A DNA stretch of 64,000 bases, from contig OZ244832.1 in NCBI GenBank assembly GCA_965220485.1, forward strand, positions 806,001 to 870,000. The letters run 5' to 3'. Below the pieces are notes generated by a model. The model was not told where the DNA came from. It worked only from the letters and a program-made list of their open reading frames with translations, and made no database searches. Shown here in pieces: positions 24,173-32,853 of this stretch. Source of the DNA: Aldehydirespirator sp965220485 (GTDB taxonomy: Bacteria; Actinomycetota; Acidimicrobiia; Acidimicrobiales; Aldehydirespiratoraceae). Positions within the stretch are counted from its first letter, which is position 1. Every line of letters begins with the position of its first letter. The translations under genes and the position numbers were made by a program.

Positions 24173-25132
24173 TCACCAGCCGTCAGGGTCGCCGTCGGAG
24201 TCGCGGTCGAGGTAGGCGGTGCCCTCCTTGCAATCCGGCTGCACCGGGCACCATCTGCAGGCTGGGCCGGGGGAGACGCCGGCCGGGCGCTGCCGGGAGA
24301 CCAGATCCACGTAGCGGCCGGCGCCGTCGATCACCCGCTCGGCCGCCGAGAGCAGCAGGTCGCGGGTCACCTGCTCGCTGTGGATCCGGCCCTGGTCGAG
24401 GTAGTAGGTGGCCAGCAGGCGGGGTGGCAGTATGCGCAGGGACTCCAGCAGGGCGTAGAAGCGCAGGTCGTCGCGGTGCGCGGGGGAGAAGCCGCCCGTC
24501 TTGAAGTCGATGATCACTTTGCCGGCCACCGTCCCGTCGGGTTGACCGAGGGTGAGGTCGGGCTTGCCCGACAGCACGATGAGGCCGTTGTGCAGGTTGG
24601 CTCGGATCGGGCTCTCCGTCGACGGCCTCCAGGCGGGCTTGAGCCGCGGGAAGCACTCTCGGAACTGGGTCATGGTCGCGGCAGCCGCGGCTCGCAACTC
24701 GGCCCGCTCCGTCTCGTCGCAGACCCTGAGGTAGTCGCCGATGCTCTTGTCCGCGTTCTCCAGGCTGGCCATCGCCTCGTCCACCAGTTCCAGAGGCGAC
24801 GCATCGCCACGCCAGTGCACCGACAGCTCGATGGCCTTGTGGGTGACGGTGCCCCGGGCTATGGGGGGCGACCACGCGAACGGCTGATCGCGGTCGGCCA
24901 GGAACTTGCGCTCGCATCCGAGGACCTGGGAGAGCTTGAACTTGCTCAGGAACAGGGCGTCGTCGTCGAACTTGCTGGAGTCGATGCTCTTCACCAGCGG
25001 TTCCAGGCGCTCCTCGAGGAGGCTTCGCAGCTCGTCGCGCAGGTTCCGGTCGAACTCGGGCCGGTCTTCCTTCGAGGCTCCGAGCAGGCTCACTACCTCC
25101 TGCTGGGCCGGGTTGTAGTCGTCGGCGTGCAT
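24173..25132 (-). CDS. PD-(D/E)XK nuclease, Cas4/AddB-like with probable Fe-S cluster
   Basis: A 319-residue stand-alone nuclease domain. GTVTHKAIELSVHW, LSGKPDLTLG and KVIIDFKTGGFSP give the H...D...D-x-K catalytic set of the RecB/Cas4 superfamily. One cysteine near the N-terminus (CERKFL) and three at the C-terminus (CRWCPVQPDC) match the split 4Fe-4S arrangement of AddB and Cas4. The ATG at 25132 is used; the longer frame overlaps the divergent gene. No cas genes or recB-type helicase is in the window, so a role in general DNA repair or processing is likelier than CRISPR adaptation. Confidence 0.82.
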   Translation of the reverse strand: MHADDYNPAQQEVVSLLGASKEDRPEFDRNLRDELRSLLEERLEPLVKSIDSSKFDDDALFLSKFKLSQVLGCERKFLADRDQPFAWSPPIARGTVTHKAIELSVHWRGDASPLELVDEAMASLENADKSIGDYLRVCDETERAELRAAAAATMTQFRECFPRLKPAWRPSTESPIRANLHNGLIVLSGKPDLTLGQPDGTVAGKVIIDFKTGGFSPAHRDDLRFYALLESLRILPPRLLATYYLDQGRIHSEQVTRDLLLSAAERVIDGAGRYVDLVSRQRPAGVSPGPACRWCPVQPDCKEGTAYLDRDSDGDPDGW

Positions 25133-25199
25133 GGGACTAGGGGCCGGCTCCTGCGGGCGGGCGGGGCAAATGTCACACCCCGGCGCGACCATAGCTGTC

Positions 25200-25571
25200 A
25201 TGGGAATGACATCGCTCGACTTCGGAGCCGCAGCCCGCTCGCTCTCCCGGGCGACTCGCTTGCGCGGCCTGGTCGTGCCGGTCTTCGCCAGCCCGCCGTC
25301 CCGCCCCGACCTCGATCGGTCCATCCGCCGCCGCAACGGATCGCCGGTGGTCTCGGTCCGCCTGCGAGGCCGGCCCCGAGGGGCGGTGCTGGCCGACATG
25401 GTCGAGGGGGTCGTGGTGGCCAACCATCTCGAGGGCGCCCGAGCGGATCTTGCTCGGTCCGCCCTGTGGTTGGCGGTCGACGGCGAAGCGGACACTGGAG
25501 AGCTCGCCGCAAGGACCGAGCGCACTCCCACGGTCCCAGCCGCGCCCCACCTCGAGGCAACTGCTGCATAG
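25200..25571 (+). CDS. Conserved actinobacterial protein of unknown function
   Basis: A 123-residue protein of a type I recognise from many actinobacteria but cannot name: LRGLVVPVFASPPSRPDLDR, then SPVVSVRLRGRPRGAVLADM and VEGVVVANHLEGARADLAR. It has no membrane segment or known catalytic motif. It is divergent from the Cas4/AddB-like nuclease, 67 bp away, an arrangement that often reflects shared regulation. The start is ATG 25200 or ATG 25206. Confidence 0.7.
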   Translation: MGMTSLDFGAAARSLSRATRLRGLVVPVFASPPSRPDLDRSIRRRNGSPVVSVRLRGRPRGAVLADMVEGVVVANHLEGARADLARSALWLAVDGEADTGELAARTERTPTVPAAPHLEATAA

Positions 25572-25963
25572 CAGCACAGCTATCATCCATGCCATGGTCG
25601 CACGAAGGAAGTTCTTGGAGGCGTAGCCAATGAGCAAGTCCAGGGCTGAGCGACTAGAGGCGTTTGAGGCGTGGGCCGACGGGTGCAACCCGGCGAGTTG
25701 AAGGTCGCGGGTCGTTCGCAGGAAATCCTCGATGACCTCGACGAAGTCAATGGAGGCGGGCGACGATGCTGCGGGGCCGCCGAACACGGTCCTGACGGGG
25801 TAGCCGCGAGAGCTTCCACGCTCCTGCCCCGCGTTGGACAACCTGCGTGCGGGCGGTCGGTAGTGCTCGCGTGTAGTCGCGGCTGGCCATGACGGCTCTG
25901 GGCGCGACTCTGAGAATTTGTCTGGGGGTTCTGCCAGCCCGACGGCGGTACCGTGGCAGCAGT
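25572..25963. other. Gene-poor stretch before tRNA-Leu
   Basis: 392 bp with no convincing gene. A 23-codon plus-strand ORF (ATGAGCAAGTCC onwards, 25630-25701) is too short to judge. The open minus-strand frame here overlaps the conserved gene at 25200-25571 and is probably a shadow. The tRNA promoter should lie in the last 100 bp; no consensus is clear. Confidence 0.4.
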
Positions 25964-26047
25964 GCCCGGGTGGCGCAATTGGCAGACGCGGCCCGCTTAA
26001 AACGGGCTGCCCTCACGGGCGTGTGGGTTCGAGTCCCACCCCGGGCA
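25964..26047 (+). tRNA. tRNA-Leu (anticodon UAA)
   Basis: An 84-nt class II tRNA. The acceptor stem GCCCGGG (25964-25970) pairs with CCCGGGC (26040-26046), with discriminator A26047. The anticodon stem GCCCG/CGGGC encloses CTTAAAA, giving anticodon TAA at 25998-26000. A long variable arm (TGCCCTCACGGGCGT) and T-arm GTGGGTTCGAGTCCCAC follow. CC but not the final A is encoded. Confidence 0.97.
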
Positions 26048-26082
26048 CCTCAGACATCCGCTGCATTGTGAAGGAGGGCTGT

Positions 26083-26952
26083 ATGGCCGGTTGCGCATTC
26101 GTCGGGCTGGGGGTCATGGGCTATCCGATGGCCGGACACCTGGTCGCGTCAGGCCACGAGGTCACGGTCTATAACCGCACTGCGTCCCGGGCCGAGGTCT
26201 GGGTGGCCGAGCACGGTGGCAGGGCGGCGCCGACACCCGCGGGCGCGGCCAACGGAGCCGAGTTCGTGTTCGTGTGCGTGGGCAACGACGACGACGTTCG
26301 CTCGGTGACGCTCGGCGAGGACGGAGCGCTGGAATCGATGGCACGCGGATCGGTGCTGGTAGACCACACCACCGCGTCGGCCGACTTGGCCCAGGAACTG
26401 CACGCGGCGGCAGCGGAGCGGGGCGTCGGCTTCGTGGACGCGCCGATCTCCGGAGGCCAGGCCGGCGCTGACAACGGCATGCTGACGGTGATGTGCGGCG
26501 GCGACCAGGCCGACTTCGACCGGGCTGGGCCGGTGATCGACTCCTATGCCAAAGCGGTCACGCTGCTGGGCGGGCCGGGGAGCGGCCAGCGCACCAAGAT
26601 GGTGAACCAGATCTGCATCGCCGGGTTGGTGCAGGGCCTAGCGGAGGGGATCGACTTCGCCCGCCGGGCCGGGCTCGATGTCGATCAGGTGGTCGACACC
26701 ATCTCTCAGGGCGCAGCCGGGTCGTGGCAGATGGCCAACCGGGGTGTGACCATGGCCCGCCGCGAGTTCAACTTCGGGTTCGCTCTCGACTGGATGCGCA
26801 AGGACCTGGCCATCTGCTTCGCGGAGGCCGAGCGGATCGGAGCCACCCTGCCGGTCACCGCGGTGATCGACCAGCACTACGCCCGCCTCCAGCGCCAGGG
26901 CCGGGGCCGCTGGGATACCAGCTCCCTCATCGAGCTGCTGGTCGACGACTGA
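26083..26952 (+). CDS. NAD(P)-dependent beta-hydroxyacid dehydrogenase (3-HIBDH/GarR-like)
   Basis: A 289-residue protein. It begins with the Rossmann motif CAFVGLGVMGYPMAGHLV, followed by VTVYNRT. The substrate signature is FVDAPISGGQAGADNGML, and the catalytic lysine is in GSGQRTKMVNQICIAG. This is the 3-hydroxyisobutyrate dehydrogenase / tartronate semialdehyde reductase family; the substrate cannot be decided. A strong AAGGAGGG ends about 4 nt before ATG 26083. It is 36 bp downstream of tRNA-Leu. Confidence 0.92.
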   Translation: MAGCAFVGLGVMGYPMAGHLVASGHEVTVYNRTASRAEVWVAEHGGRAAPTPAGAANGAEFVFVCVGNDDDVRSVTLGEDGALESMARGSVLVDHTTASADLAQELHAAAAERGVGFVDAPISGGQAGADNGMLTVMCGGDQADFDRAGPVIDSYAKAVTLLGGPGSGQRTKMVNQICIAGLVQGLAEGIDFARRAGLDVDQVVDTISQGAAGSWQMANRGVTMARREFNFGFALDWMRKDLAICFAEAERIGATLPVTAVIDQHYARLQRQGRGRWDTSSLIELLVDD

Positions 26953-26996
26953 GCAGCCCGGCTCGGGGATGTGAGCCGTCGGCCGCCCTGTCTCGA

Positions 26997-27590
26997 CTAA
27001 CTCGGAGCGGCGAGGTTGGCGGAGGCGAACTCCCAGTTGATCAGGTGCTCGATGAAGGCGTCCACGTAGGCGGCGCGGGCGTTCTGGTAGTCGAGGTAGT
27101 AGGCGTGCTCCCACACGTCGATCGTCAGCAGGGCTTGCTGGCCGTGGCGCAGCGGGGTGTCGGCGTTGTCGGTGTTGACGATGCTGAGGCCCTCGGCCCC
27201 CGCCACCAGCCAGGTCCAGCCGGACGCGAAGTTCCCCACCGCGGCCGCTGCGAATTCGGCGTTGAAGGCATCGAACGAGCCGAAGCTCCGCTCCAGCGCG
27301 GCGAGCAGCTCGCCGGAGGGCGATTCGGCACGGCCGGGGGTCATCGAGTTCCAGTAGAAGGCGTGGTTCCAGGCCTGGGCCGCGTTGTTGAACAGCGCCG
27401 ACGGCACATCGGCTCTGGTCACGATGTCCTCCAGCGAGGCGCTCTCGTGAGGCGATCCCGCGATCATGCGGTTGAGGTTGGCCACGTAGCCCGCGTGGTG
27501 GCGGCCGTAGTGGAAGCTCATGGTGCGCTCCGATATGTGGGGCGCGAGCCCGTCGAGAGGGTAGGGGAGGGGGGCAAGCTCGATCGTCAT
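26997..27590 (-). CDS. Superoxide dismutase (Fe/Mn family)
   Basis: A 197-residue Fe/Mn-type enzyme. The four metal ligands are visible: His27 (SFHYGRHHAGYV), His76 (AWNHAFYWNSM), Asp158 and His162 (LLTIDVWEHAYYLDYQN). It destroys superoxide in the cytoplasm; iron versus manganese preference cannot be read with certainty. The ATG at 27590 gives the normal N-terminus (ELAPLPYPLDGLAPHIS). A dispersed repeat copy lies upstream (27704-27807). Confidence 0.96.
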   Translation of the reverse strand: MTIELAPLPYPLDGLAPHISERTMSFHYGRHHAGYVANLNRMIAGSPHESASLEDIVTRADVPSALFNNAAQAWNHAFYWNSMTPGRAESPSGELLAALERSFGSFDAFNAEFAAAAVGNFASGWTWLVAGAEGLSIVNTDNADTPLRHGQQALLTIDVWEHAYYLDYQNARAAYVDAFIEHLINWEFASANLAAPS

Positions 27591-27703
27591 TTGCAGGCGC
27601 GGTCTTTCCGAGGTCGGCAACCGGGGGAGAAACCGAATATACGCAGAGCCGCCGGCTAAGAGGCAGCGCTGCGTATCTTTGACCGCCCGCGGTGAAGCGT
27701 CTT

Positions 27704-27807
27704 GCTTCCCGCTCTTGTTCGCCGCGCTCACGGGCCGCTCCGGCCACGGCCTCGCTCAGAACTCATGCAAGATCCTTGTGAGCTGGACCGTTCCGCTCGG
27801 CCTCTAG
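27704..27807 (-). repeat. Dispersed ~105-bp repeat, copy 3 (reverse orientation)
   Basis: Begins with CTTCCCGCTCTTGTTCG (complement of the unit end) and finishes with CGCTCGGCCTCTAG, whose TAG complement is the stop codon of the SMP-30 gene. It lies between the two minus-strand genes for superoxide dismutase and the SMP-30 protein. Confidence 0.85.
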
Positions 27808-28682
27808 CCGGCGAACAGGTTGGTGGGCAGGCCCACCGCGTCAACATCAGCGACGAACAGCGCACCGGAGTTGGGCTCGCCCTCGGTGCTGACACCGGCG
27901 ATCGGATCGCGCGCCGTGGTGATGTAGAGCGTGTCCAGGTCCGGCCCGCCGAAACAGCAGCAGGTGGTCTGCGGGGCGCCCGGCGTGACCACGGTCTCGA
28001 GCTGTTCGCCCTCGGGCGAGAAGCGCTGTACGTGGTAGCCGCCGAAGAACGCCACCCAGAGGCAGCCGTCGGCGTCGACCGTCATGCCGTCGGGCCCGCC
28101 GGTGCTGCCGTCGAAGGAGAGGAACGGGCACCGCCCCTCGATCTCGCCGGTGTCGGGGTCGTAGTCGAATTGGTCCACCCGGAATGTCAGCGTATCGATG
28201 TAGTACATCGTGGCCCCATCGGGGCTCCAGCCGATGCCGTTGGAGACCATCACATCGGTGAGAACCCGCCGGGCTGTGCCGTCGCCGTCCACCCGGTGCA
28301 GGCCCGCCACCGGCGCGCCGGGCTCGGTGTGGCTCATCGTCCCCTGGAAGAGCCGCCCCCGCGGGTCGACTGCCCCGTCATTGGTGCGGTTCGAATCCGG
28401 CTCTCCGGGCAGGTCGATCACGGTCTCTATGGCACCGACCCGGTCGGTGAGCGCCACCGAGGCTCCCAAGCCCAGTGCCAGGCCCCCGCCGGCGCGGGGA
28501 GCGGCGTTGCCGACAGTGCCGGCGTAGCGCCACAAGCCCACCGGCTGGCCCGTGTTGTGATTGAAGCGGTGCACGGCCTTGCCGGTGATGTCCACCCAGA
28601 CGAGCAGGTCTTCCACCGGCGACCAAACGCATCCCTCGCCCAAGGCAGCCTCGGCGGCGTGTGCGACCTCTGCGTTGATCAT
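27804..28682 (-). CDS. SMP-30/gluconolactonase/LRE family protein
   Basis: A 292-residue six-bladed propeller. Landmarks are the start LGEGCVWSPVEDLLVWVDI, RTNDGAVDPRGRLFQGTM, MVSNGIGWSPDGATMYYIDT and GGPDGMTVDADGCLWVAFFG. These supply the Glu, Asn, Asn and Asp metal ligands of the family. Members are calcium- or zinc-dependent lactonases in sugar catabolism. The stop codon coincides with the edge of a dispersed repeat. A 47-codon ORF ends 1 bp upstream. Confidence 0.9.
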   Translation of the reverse strand: MINAEVAHAAEAALGEGCVWSPVEDLLVWVDITGKAVHRFNHNTGQPVGLWRYAGTVGNAAPRAGGGLALGLGASVALTDRVGAIETVIDLPGEPDSNRTNDGAVDPRGRLFQGTMSHTEPGAPVAGLHRVDGDGTARRVLTDVMVSNGIGWSPDGATMYYIDTLTFRVDQFDYDPDTGEIEGRCPFLSFDGSTGGPDGMTVDADGCLWVAFFGGYHVQRFSPEGEQLETVVTPGAPQTTCCCFGGPDLDTLYITTARDPIAGVSTEGEPNSGALFVADVDAVGLPTNLFAG

Positions 28683-28683
28683 C

Positions 28684-28827
28684 TCAACTCTCGCAGACCG
28701 GACGGGAGTGGGCTGCTGGCTTGCCGTTGCGTTCGAGCAGCGCGGGCAGGTCGGCGGACACGAAGGTCTCGGGATCGATCAGGACGACGTCGGCGTCCAG
28801 GCGGGTGCGCATGTCGACCGAGACCAT
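28684..28827 (-). CDS. Small ORF of unknown function upstream of the SMP-30 gene
   Basis: 47 codons: MVSVDMRTRLDADVVLIDPE, then TFVSADLPALLERNGKPAA. The ADVVLIDPETF segment resembles the C-terminal end of amidohydrolase-type enzymes, so this may be a gene fragment rather than a real small protein. The stop lies just before the SMP-30 ATG, so coupling is possible. I do not recognise it further. Confidence 0.3.
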   Translation of the reverse strand: MVSVDMRTRLDADVVLIDPETFVSADLPALLERNGKPAAHSRPVCES

Positions 28828-28965
28828 CGCGGCTCCCAACTATCTGCGGAGCCGCCAGCGTACACTTCGAGGCACGGGCGAGCGTGATGACGGTGCCGGA
28901 GCCCCCGGCGCCAGGTAAGGGCCCGGCGCTCGCTTGCCGGACGCCGAAACGAGGAGCATCAACCG

Positions 28966-30177
28966 ATGAGCGAGCTGCAGGACAGCCCGACGGAGCGGTA
29001 CACGATCATCTCGTCGGACTGCCACGCCGGCGGGAACATGGCCGCCTACGAGGAGTACCTCGACCCGGCCTGGCGCGACGAGTTCCAGGCGTGGCGGGGC
29101 GCCTACCGCAACCCGTACCGCGACCTGCAGGACGACGGTCGGTCCCGCAACTGGGACGACGACCGGAGGCTCACGGAGCAGTACGCCGACGGCATTGTGG
29201 CCGAGATCACCTTCCCCAACACCGTTCCGCCGTTCTATCCCACCGGCGCCCTGGTGGCCCGCCCCCCGACGGACCGGGCTGACTACGAGCGGCGCTTCGC
29301 AGGGATCACTGCCCACAACCGCTGGCTGCGCGACTGGTGCGCCCGCTATCCGGAGCAGCGCTGCGGCCTGCCCCAGATCTTCGCCGAGGACCTCGACGAC
29401 GCGGTCGCCACCCTCGAGTGGATCGCCGCGGAGGGTTTCCGCAGCTTCCTGCTGCCCCACATCCCGCCCGACAGCGACCTTCCCGGCTACTGGGATCCCC
29501 GCTGGGACCGGCTGTGGGCCGCGGCCGCCGACCTCGAGCTGATCATCACCCAGCACGGCGGCAACGGCGGACCCGACTACGGCAAGGCGCCCGCCGCTGG
29601 GGTGATCTTCTTGATGGAGGTGCCGTTCTTCTCGCACCGCAATCTGGCCCATCTGATCATGTCGGGCGTATTCGAGCGGTTCCCGACGCTGCGATACGTG
29701 ATGACCGAGCAGGGTGTGGCGTGGCTGGTGGAGGAGCTGCGTCGCATGGACGGCTACCACCGCCAGATGCGCGCCGGCCGCGTCGGCGAGCTGGGCTTCG
29801 CGGCCGACATCGTGCTGCCGCTCAAGCCGTCGGAGTACTTCGACCGCAACGTGTGGATCGGCGCCAGCTTCCCGTCTCCGGGCGAGGCGGCCGCCATCCG
29901 CAAGGTAGGGGTGCACAACGTGATGTGGGGCAGCGACTACCCCCACCACGAGGGCACCTACCCGTACTCGCTGGAGAGCCTCCAGCGCGCTTTCAGCGAC
30001 TGGTCGATCGAGAACATGCGCATGCTGCTGGGCGGCAACGCGGCCGAGTTGTACGGCTTCGACCTCGACCGGCTCGCCCCACTGGCCGCCGAGCACGGTC
30101 CCACCGTGGATCAGGTGGCCACCCCGCTGGCCGAGATCCCCGCCAAGGCCACCAGCCCCGCCTTCTTCAAGCCGTGA
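28966..30177 (+). CDS. Amidohydrolase family 2 metal-dependent hydrolase
   Basis: A 403-residue TIM-barrel protein. It begins YTIISSDCHAGGNMAAYEEY, where the usual H-x-H is replaced by D-C-H. Downstream are FRSFLLPHIPPDSDLPGYWD, LELIITQHGGN, FFSHRNLAHLIMSGVFERFP and HNVMWGSDYPHHEGTYPYSL, which provides the final aspartate. This fits the ACMSD-like/amidohydrolase-2 group that includes decarboxylases and hydrolases; substrate unknown. GAGGAG lies upstream of ATG 28966. It is followed 49 bp later by the sulfatase in the same direction. Confidence 0.88.
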   Translation: MSELQDSPTERYTIISSDCHAGGNMAAYEEYLDPAWRDEFQAWRGAYRNPYRDLQDDGRSRNWDDDRRLTEQYADGIVAEITFPNTVPPFYPTGALVARPPTDRADYERRFAGITAHNRWLRDWCARYPEQRCGLPQIFAEDLDDAVATLEWIAAEGFRSFLLPHIPPDSDLPGYWDPRWDRLWAAAADLELIITQHGGNGGPDYGKAPAAGVIFLMEVPFFSHRNLAHLIMSGVFERFPTLRYVMTEQGVAWLVEELRRMDGYHRQMRAGRVGELGFAADIVLPLKPSEYFDRNVWIGASFPSPGEAAAIRKVGVHNVMWGSDYPHHEGTYPYSLESLQRAFSDWSIENMRMLLGGNAAELYGFDLDRLAPLAAEHGPTVDQVATPLAEIPAKATSPAFFKP

Positions 30178-30226
30178 GCGGCGACCGATCGCCGGCTCGC
30201 TTTCCTCAGGCCGTGAGACTCCGGCT

Positions 30227-32593
30227 GTGAGCGGCGCGGAGCCGTTCGGCGCGGGATCCACCGGCGCCGCCGATCCGACTGCGCCTTACGCGGGCTTCCA
30301 GGGAACCGTCGGCAAGATCTTCTCCACCTCAGAGCCCCACTGGCCCCAGCCACCGACCGCACCGGCCGGCTCGCCCAACGTGATCGTGATGATGGCCGAC
30401 GACCTGGGCTACTCCGACTTGGGCTGCTACGGATCCGAGATCGACACTCCGGAGCTTGATCGCCTGGCAGCCGAGGGCCTGCGCTACACCGACTTTCACG
30501 TCAACCCGATGTGCTCGCCCACCCGGGCGTCGCTCCTCACGGGGCTCAGCCATCACATGGCCGGCATGGCCACCGTCCCCCACACCGATCCCGGCTTCCC
30601 CGGCTACGCCCACGAGCTGCGCGACAACACGGTGACCATCGCCGAGGCCTTCCGCGACGCGGGCTGGGCCACCTTCATGATCGGAAAATGGCACCTCACC
30701 AAGGACGCCCACCTCAGCGACGGCGCCCCCAAGGCGAGCTGGCCCCTGCAGCGGGGCTTCGACCGCTTCTACGGGATCCTCGACGCCTTCACCAACTTCC
30801 ACCAGCCCCACCGGCTGTGCGCCGACAACCACCACATCGACGTCAACCGCTACCCGGACGGCTACTACTTCACCGACGACCTCACCGACCACGCGCTGCA
30901 AATGGTGGACGAGCTGCGCTCGTCGCATCCCTCCAGGCCGTTCTTCATGTACTTCGCCCACGGCGCAGTGCACGCCCCGCTGCAGGCCCCCGCGGAGGAC
31001 ATTGAACGGTTCAGGGGCCGCTACGCCGCGGGTTGGGACGCCATGCGGGGCGAGCGCTTCGAGAGCCAGCGGGAGCTGGGCGTCGTGCCGCCCGAAGCGG
31101 TGCTGCCGCCCCGCAACACCGAGGAGCGCCACGAGGTCGGCCCGTGGGACGGGCTCGACGGCCGCTCCAAGGAGCTATTCGCCCGCTACATGGAGGTGTA
31201 CGCGGGCATGGTCCACAACGTGGACCGAAACTTCGGCCGCCTGCGCCGCCACCTGGAGGCCGTCGGCGAGTGGGACAACACGATCGTGCTGTTCACCAGC
31301 GACAATGGCGGCTCCCGGGAGGGCCAGTACACGGGCACGTCGGCCTACTTCCGCACGCTGCTCACCCAGGTGTGGAACACCGAACTGGAGCAGGTGGAGA
31401 CCGACTACCAGCGCATCGACCTGCTCGGCGGGCCGCGCACGCTGGCCCACTACCCGATGGGCTGGGCCATGGTGTCGTGCACCCCGTTCCGGCTCTACAA
31501 GATCAACACCCACCGGGGCGGCCACAGCGTGCCGTTCATCGTCAACTGGCCTAACCGGTTCGGGGTCGCGGACGGTGTGCGGGCCGGAGGGATCCGGACC
31601 CAGTACCAGCACGTGACCGACGTGTTCCCGACCCTGGCCGAACTGTGCGGGGTGGAGGTGCCCGGAACCCGCCACGGCGTGCCCGTACCCGACCCAGCCG
31701 GCGCCAGCTTCGCGGCCACGCTGGAGGATCCGTCGGCACCGTCAACCCATCCCGAGCAGTACTACGAGATGCTCGGGCACCGCGGCTTCTACCGTGACGG
31801 CTGGTCGGTGGTCACCTGCCACCGGCCCCGCCGTCCCTTCAGCCAGGACCGCTGGGAGCTGCACAACCTGGCCGAGGACCCCACCGAGAGCCGCGACCTG
31901 GCCGCCGAGCACCCCGACAAGCTGGACGAGATGGTGCAGGCATGGGACCGGGCCGCGTGGGCGAACCAGGTGTACCCCCTCGACGAGGGCAACCAGATGG
32001 CCAGGGTCCTGCGCCCGCCGTGGCACGACGAGTGGGCCGCGGAGACGACGCTGCGGCCGGGCACCCCCACCCTGGAGCGGTGGCGCTCCCAGCAGCTGAT
32101 ATTCCAGAAGAGCTTCGACATCGATGTGGCGCTGCGATGGCAGCCCGGCCACTGCGGCGTGCTCCTGGCCCACGGCGACCAGGGCGGCGGCTACATGCTC
32201 TACGTGGAGCATGACCGGCTGTTCCTCGCCCACAACGCCTACGGCGACATGACGATGCTCGACTGTGGGACGCTCGCGGACGGCGCGTCCAGCATCCGGC
32301 TGGCCGTGGAGAACCCCGGCAGCCTCAAGTGGAACGCATCGGTCGCCGTCGACGGCGCGACGGTCGCCGAGGCACCGGGGCTGGTATCGCTGATGGCGAT
32401 GGCGCCCTACGAGGGCATCGACGTCGGCGTTGATCGCCGCTCGCCGGTGAGCTGGGACATCTACGAGCGCCACGGCCCGTTCCCCTACACCGGACGACTC
32501 GAGTCGGTCACCTACCGCCCCGGCGAGTTGGCTCCCGACGCCGGCCCCCTATGGCTCGACTACATCAAGGCCAACGGCACCCGCTACGAATAG
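30227..32593 (+). CDS. Type I sulfatase (arylsulfatase-like)
   Basis: A 788-residue sulfatase. NVIVMMADDLGYSDLGCYG supplies two metal-binding aspartates. MCSPTRASLLTG is the C-x-P-x-R motif: Cys96 must be oxidised to formylglycine, so a formylglycine-generating enzyme should exist elsewhere. GKWHLTK, NGGSREG and KINTHRGGHSVPFIVNWP follow. A C-terminal extension of some 180 residues resembles a beta-sandwich. No signal peptide is obvious. It hydrolyses sulfate esters; the partner amidohydrolase gene just upstream suggests a shared catabolic use of a sulfated compound (inference). Confidence 0.93.
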   Translation: MSGAEPFGAGSTGAADPTAPYAGFQGTVGKIFSTSEPHWPQPPTAPAGSPNVIVMMADDLGYSDLGCYGSEIDTPELDRLAAEGLRYTDFHVNPMCSPTRASLLTGLSHHMAGMATVPHTDPGFPGYAHELRDNTVTIAEAFRDAGWATFMIGKWHLTKDAHLSDGAPKASWPLQRGFDRFYGILDAFTNFHQPHRLCADNHHIDVNRYPDGYYFTDDLTDHALQMVDELRSSHPSRPFFMYFAHGAVHAPLQAPAEDIERFRGRYAAGWDAMRGERFESQRELGVVPPEAVLPPRNTEERHEVGPWDGLDGRSKELFARYMEVYAGMVHNVDRNFGRLRRHLEAVGEWDNTIVLFTSDNGGSREGQYTGTSAYFRTLLTQVWNTELEQVETDYQRIDLLGGPRTLAHYPMGWAMVSCTPFRLYKINTHRGGHSVPFIVNWPNRFGVADGVRAGGIRTQYQHVTDVFPTLAELCGVEVPGTRHGVPVPDPAGASFAATLEDPSAPSTHPEQYYEMLGHRGFYRDGWSVVTCHRPRRPFSQDRWELHNLAEDPTESRDLAAEHPDKLDEMVQAWDRAAWANQVYPLDEGNQMARVLRPPWHDEWAAETTLRPGTPTLERWRSQQLIFQKSFDIDVALRWQPGHCGVLLAHGDQGGGYMLYVEHDRLFLAHNAYGDMTMLDCGTLADGASSIRLAVENPGSLKWNASVAVDGATVAEAPGLVSLMAMAPYEGIDVGVDRRSPVSWDIYERHGPFPYTGRLESVTYRPGELAPDAGPLWLDYIKANGTRYE

Positions 32594-32640
32594 GATGTAG
32601 CGTGTCGGGCATACGCCCGCTCCAGGGCGGGCTGCCCGAT

Positions 32641-32714
32641 TGTTTGCTCCTGGCCATTGTTTGCTCCGCCTTTGTTTGCTCCGCCTTTGTTTGCTCCTGG
32701 CCATTGTTTGCTCC
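32641..32714. repeat. Five copies of TGTTTGCTCC spaced 15-17 bp
   Basis: TGTTTGCTCC starts at 32641, 32658, 32673, 32688 and 32705, followed alternately by TGGCCAT or GCCTT. It lies between the convergent ends of the sulfatase and lysyl-tRNA synthetase genes, so it is not an upstream promoter element. The 260-bp gap contains nothing else I can recognise. Confidence 0.8.
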
Positions 32715-32853
32715 TGGCCATGAGTCGGCGCGATCAGATCCTGATCACACACCGCGAGGCGATACGCGCCGCTGCGCTCCGCACAACGTTCGGGCACTGG
32801 CGCTGGTGGGGTCGGTCGCTCGCAGGGAGACACCGAGGCTAGCGATTGCGATT

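Noticed and set aside
25173..25841. Minus-strand 222-codon ORF
   Set aside because: Overlaps the conserved plus-strand gene at 25200-25571 and has no recognisable motifs; the unique part (25572-25841) is not convincing alone.
27702..29282. 526-codon plus-strand ORF
   Set aside because: Antisense to the SMP-30 gene and out of frame with the amidohydrolase; no domains.
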